Below are positions 6,707 to 7,685 of a stretch of 7,685 nt of DNA, one piece after another. The DNA comes from Actinomycetota bacterium. Its GTDB lineage: Bacteria; Actinomycetota; Acidimicrobiia; Acidimicrobiales; Ilumatobacteraceae. The notes under the pieces are model-generated. The model was not told the origin of the DNA, did no database searches, and saw only the letters and a program-made list of their open reading frames with translations. The position numbers and the translations under genes were made by a program. Within the stretch, counting starts at the first letter, position 1. Each line of letters opens with the position of its first letter. The stretch covers positions 1 to 7,685 of the forward strand of contig SYDZ01000253.1 of assembly GCA_005801025.1 (NCBI GenBank), in the 5' to 3' direction.

Positions 6707-6719
6707 GACAAAGTTGAAT

Positions 6720-6723
6720 GGAG
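6720..6723 (+). promoter_or_regulatory. Shine-Dalgarno GGAG of the SDR gene
   Basis: GGAG lies 7 nt before ATG 6731. It supports this start and indicates a leadered mRNA, unlike the divergent FAD gene. Confidence 0.7.
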
Positions 6724-6730
6724 ACCCGAG

Positions 6731-7651
6731 ATGGCTCGGTTATGTGAAGGAAAAGTTGCAATCGTGACCGGAGCCGGTCGTGGAATCGGACGTGAACACG
6801 CCCTCAGTTTGGCATCTCAAGGTGCCAAGGTTGTGGTGAATGACCTGGGTGGCAATGTTGATGGAAGCGGCGGAGATCTTAGTCCTGCGGATCAAGTGGT
6901 GGCCGAAATTCGCGGTATGGGTGGCGAGGCTGTTTCCAATGGTGACAGCGTCAGTGATTGGGCGGGAGCAGAGCGTCTGATCACTACCGCCATTGAGGCG
7001 TTTGGTGATCTGAACATCGTGGTCAATAACGCAGGTATCTTGCGTGACCGGATGTTGTTCTCAATGTCTGAAGCAGAGTGGGATGCGGTCATCAACGTGC
7101 ACCTCAAAGGAACTTTCGCTCCGACACGCTTTGCTTGCGTGTACTGGCGTGAGCAGTCCAAGGCGGGCAAGCCAGTGTCGGGTCGCATCATCAACACCAC
7201 GTCGGTGTCAGGCATTTACGGCAACCCTGGACAGACGAACTACGGTGCCGCCAAGGCGGGAATCGCATCATTTACCAATATTGCTGCCTTGGAAATGTCG
7301 CGCTATGGCGTGACAGTCAATGCTGTTGCTCCTGTGGCTTTGACGCGTATGACCGAAGGTCTCGGACCAGCGCCAGAGAGCGACGAGGAACGAGAGAAGC
7401 GTTCGCCGCGTTGGATCGCACCGATTGTTACGTGGTTGGCTTCTGACGAAGCGGCAGGCGTGACGGGACGCATCTTCGAAGCGAGTGGCGATATTTTGGC
7501 CGTCTCTGAAGGTTGGGTCCGTGGACCAAAGCATGCACCAGTTGACGACCCGACCATTCTTGGTCCGATCGTGGCTGAATTGTTGGTCAAGGCTCGCAAA
7601 AACTCGGGTATGGACGGAACTCCAGGCGGTTGGCCGCAGCCGCGCTCGTAA
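6731..7651 (+). CDS. Short-chain dehydrogenase, (3R)-hydroxyacyl-CoA / HSD17B4-like
   Basis: Classical SDR of 306 residues. The nucleotide-binding motif is TGAGRGIG (13-20). The second strand ends VVVNDLGG (34-41), whose D38 favours NAD over NADP. NNAG is at 99-102. The catalytic set is complete: N122, S158, Y171 and K175 (YGAAK). The VVVNDLGG start, the glycine-rich DGSGGD insert and NYGAAKAG resemble the dehydrogenase domain of peroxisomal multifunctional enzyme type 2 (HSD17B4) and mycobacterial proteins such as Rv0148. These oxidise 3R-hydroxyacyl-CoA or hydroxysteroids. Here it stands alone: after about residue 265 only a short proline- and glycine-rich tail follows, with no hydratase (MaoC) or SCP2 domain. 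A GGAG Shine-Dalgarno supports ATG 6731. The substrate (fatty acyl-CoA, steroid or other alcohol) cannot be fixed from sequence. Confidence 0.9.
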   Translation: MARLCEGKVAIVTGAGRGIGREHALSLASQGAKVVVNDLGGNVDGSGGDLSPADQVVAEIRGMGGEAVSNGDSVSDWAGAERLITTAIEAFGDLNIVVNNAGILRDRMLFSMSEAEWDAVINVHLKGTFAPTRFACVYWREQSKAGKPVSGRIINTTSVSGIYGNPGQTNYGAAKAGIASFTNIAALEMSRYGVTVNAVAPVALTRMTEGLGPAPESDEEREKRSPRWIAPIVTWLASDEAAGVTGRIFEASGDILAVSEGWVRGPKHAPVDDPTILGPIVAELLVKARKNSGMDGTPGGWPQPRS

Positions 7652-7685
7652 ATTGGTCCCGTAAAGAACTAGAACCTGTACATCA
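7652..7685. other. Start of next intergenic region, cut by window end
   Basis: These 34 bases follow the SDR stop and contain no gene start and no terminator hairpin. The stretch includes TAGAAC (7670-7675), which could be half of a palindromic operator, but the region is cut off. Confidence 0.4.

Larger units (their letters stand above)
6613..6730. promoter_or_regulatory. Divergent intergenic region between FAD gene and SDR gene
   Basis: This 118-bp region carries the FAD-gene promoter on its left and a leader for the SDR gene on its right. It holds, in order, the TAGCCT box (minus strand), a small ATTGG/CCAAT inverted repeat (6638-6642 with 6651-6655), a TATGAT hexamer at 6665-6670 and a longer hairpin at 6684-6706. 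Operators for both genes could sit here, but no known motif is recognised. Confidence 0.5.

Noticed and set aside
6585..6767. 60-residue plus-strand frame across the FAD/SDR intergenic region
   Set aside because: It overlaps the SDR start out of frame and has no Shine-Dalgarno or homology that I recognise.
1..7685. A new defence system, mobile element, CRISPR array or biosynthetic cluster
   Set aside because: All the large genes belong to known housekeeping or metabolic families. No integrase, transposase, direct repeat array, tRNA or attachment site was seen.

Overview
The window looks like ordinary chromosome of an actinobacterium (Actinomycetota). The strongest marker is a full-length mycothiol synthase (MshD); mycothiol is the low-molecular-weight thiol of this phylum. 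The short-chain dehydrogenase and the geranylgeranyl-reductase-family flavoprotein also most resemble mycobacterial-type proteins. Base composition is moderate by eye (not counted), below that of Streptomyces or Mycobacterium. This would fit a freshwater or marine actinobacterial lineage, but the genus cannot be named from the sequence.

Layout. (1) Positions 1-3552 hold a minus-strand cluster read as mshD, then an M3-family oligoendopeptidase, then rlmN. MshD and the peptidase share an ATGA stop/start overlap. RlmN begins 29 bp after the peptidase and runs off the left edge of the window. (2) Positions 3553-3606 are a 54-bp divergent promoter region. (3) Positions 3607-4353 hold plus-strand nth (endonuclease III). 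(4) A 29-bp convergent gap follows, with no convincing terminator. (5) Positions 4383-6612 hold two minus-strand flavoenzymes: a geranylgeranyl-reductase-family FAD protein, then a nitronate monooxygenase/FabK-type FMN protein. (6) Positions 6613-6730 are a 118-bp divergent intergenic region with a hairpin. (7) Positions 6731-7651 hold a plus-strand SDR of the (3R)-hydroxyacyl-CoA/17-beta-HSD type 4-like group. The last 34 bases contain no gene.

How the genes relate. Most are housekeeping functions: thiol redox buffering, peptide turnover, rRNA methylation, base-excision repair. The two flavoenzymes and the SDR suggest lipid, isoprenoid or acyl-CoA metabolism, but their substrates cannot be fixed from sequence. 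No mobile element, RNA gene or CRISPR array was seen.

The most interesting signal is regulatory. Four genes expected to have their own promoter (mshD, nth, the FAD protein, the NMO) carry a TAnnnT hexamer ending 6 or 7 nt before the chosen start codon and mostly lack a good Shine-Dalgarno. This is the arrangement of leaderless transcripts. Two genes that are translated from a longer leader or from within an operon (peptidase, SDR) have clear Shine-Dalgarno sequences instead. I found no convincing undescribed multi-gene system.
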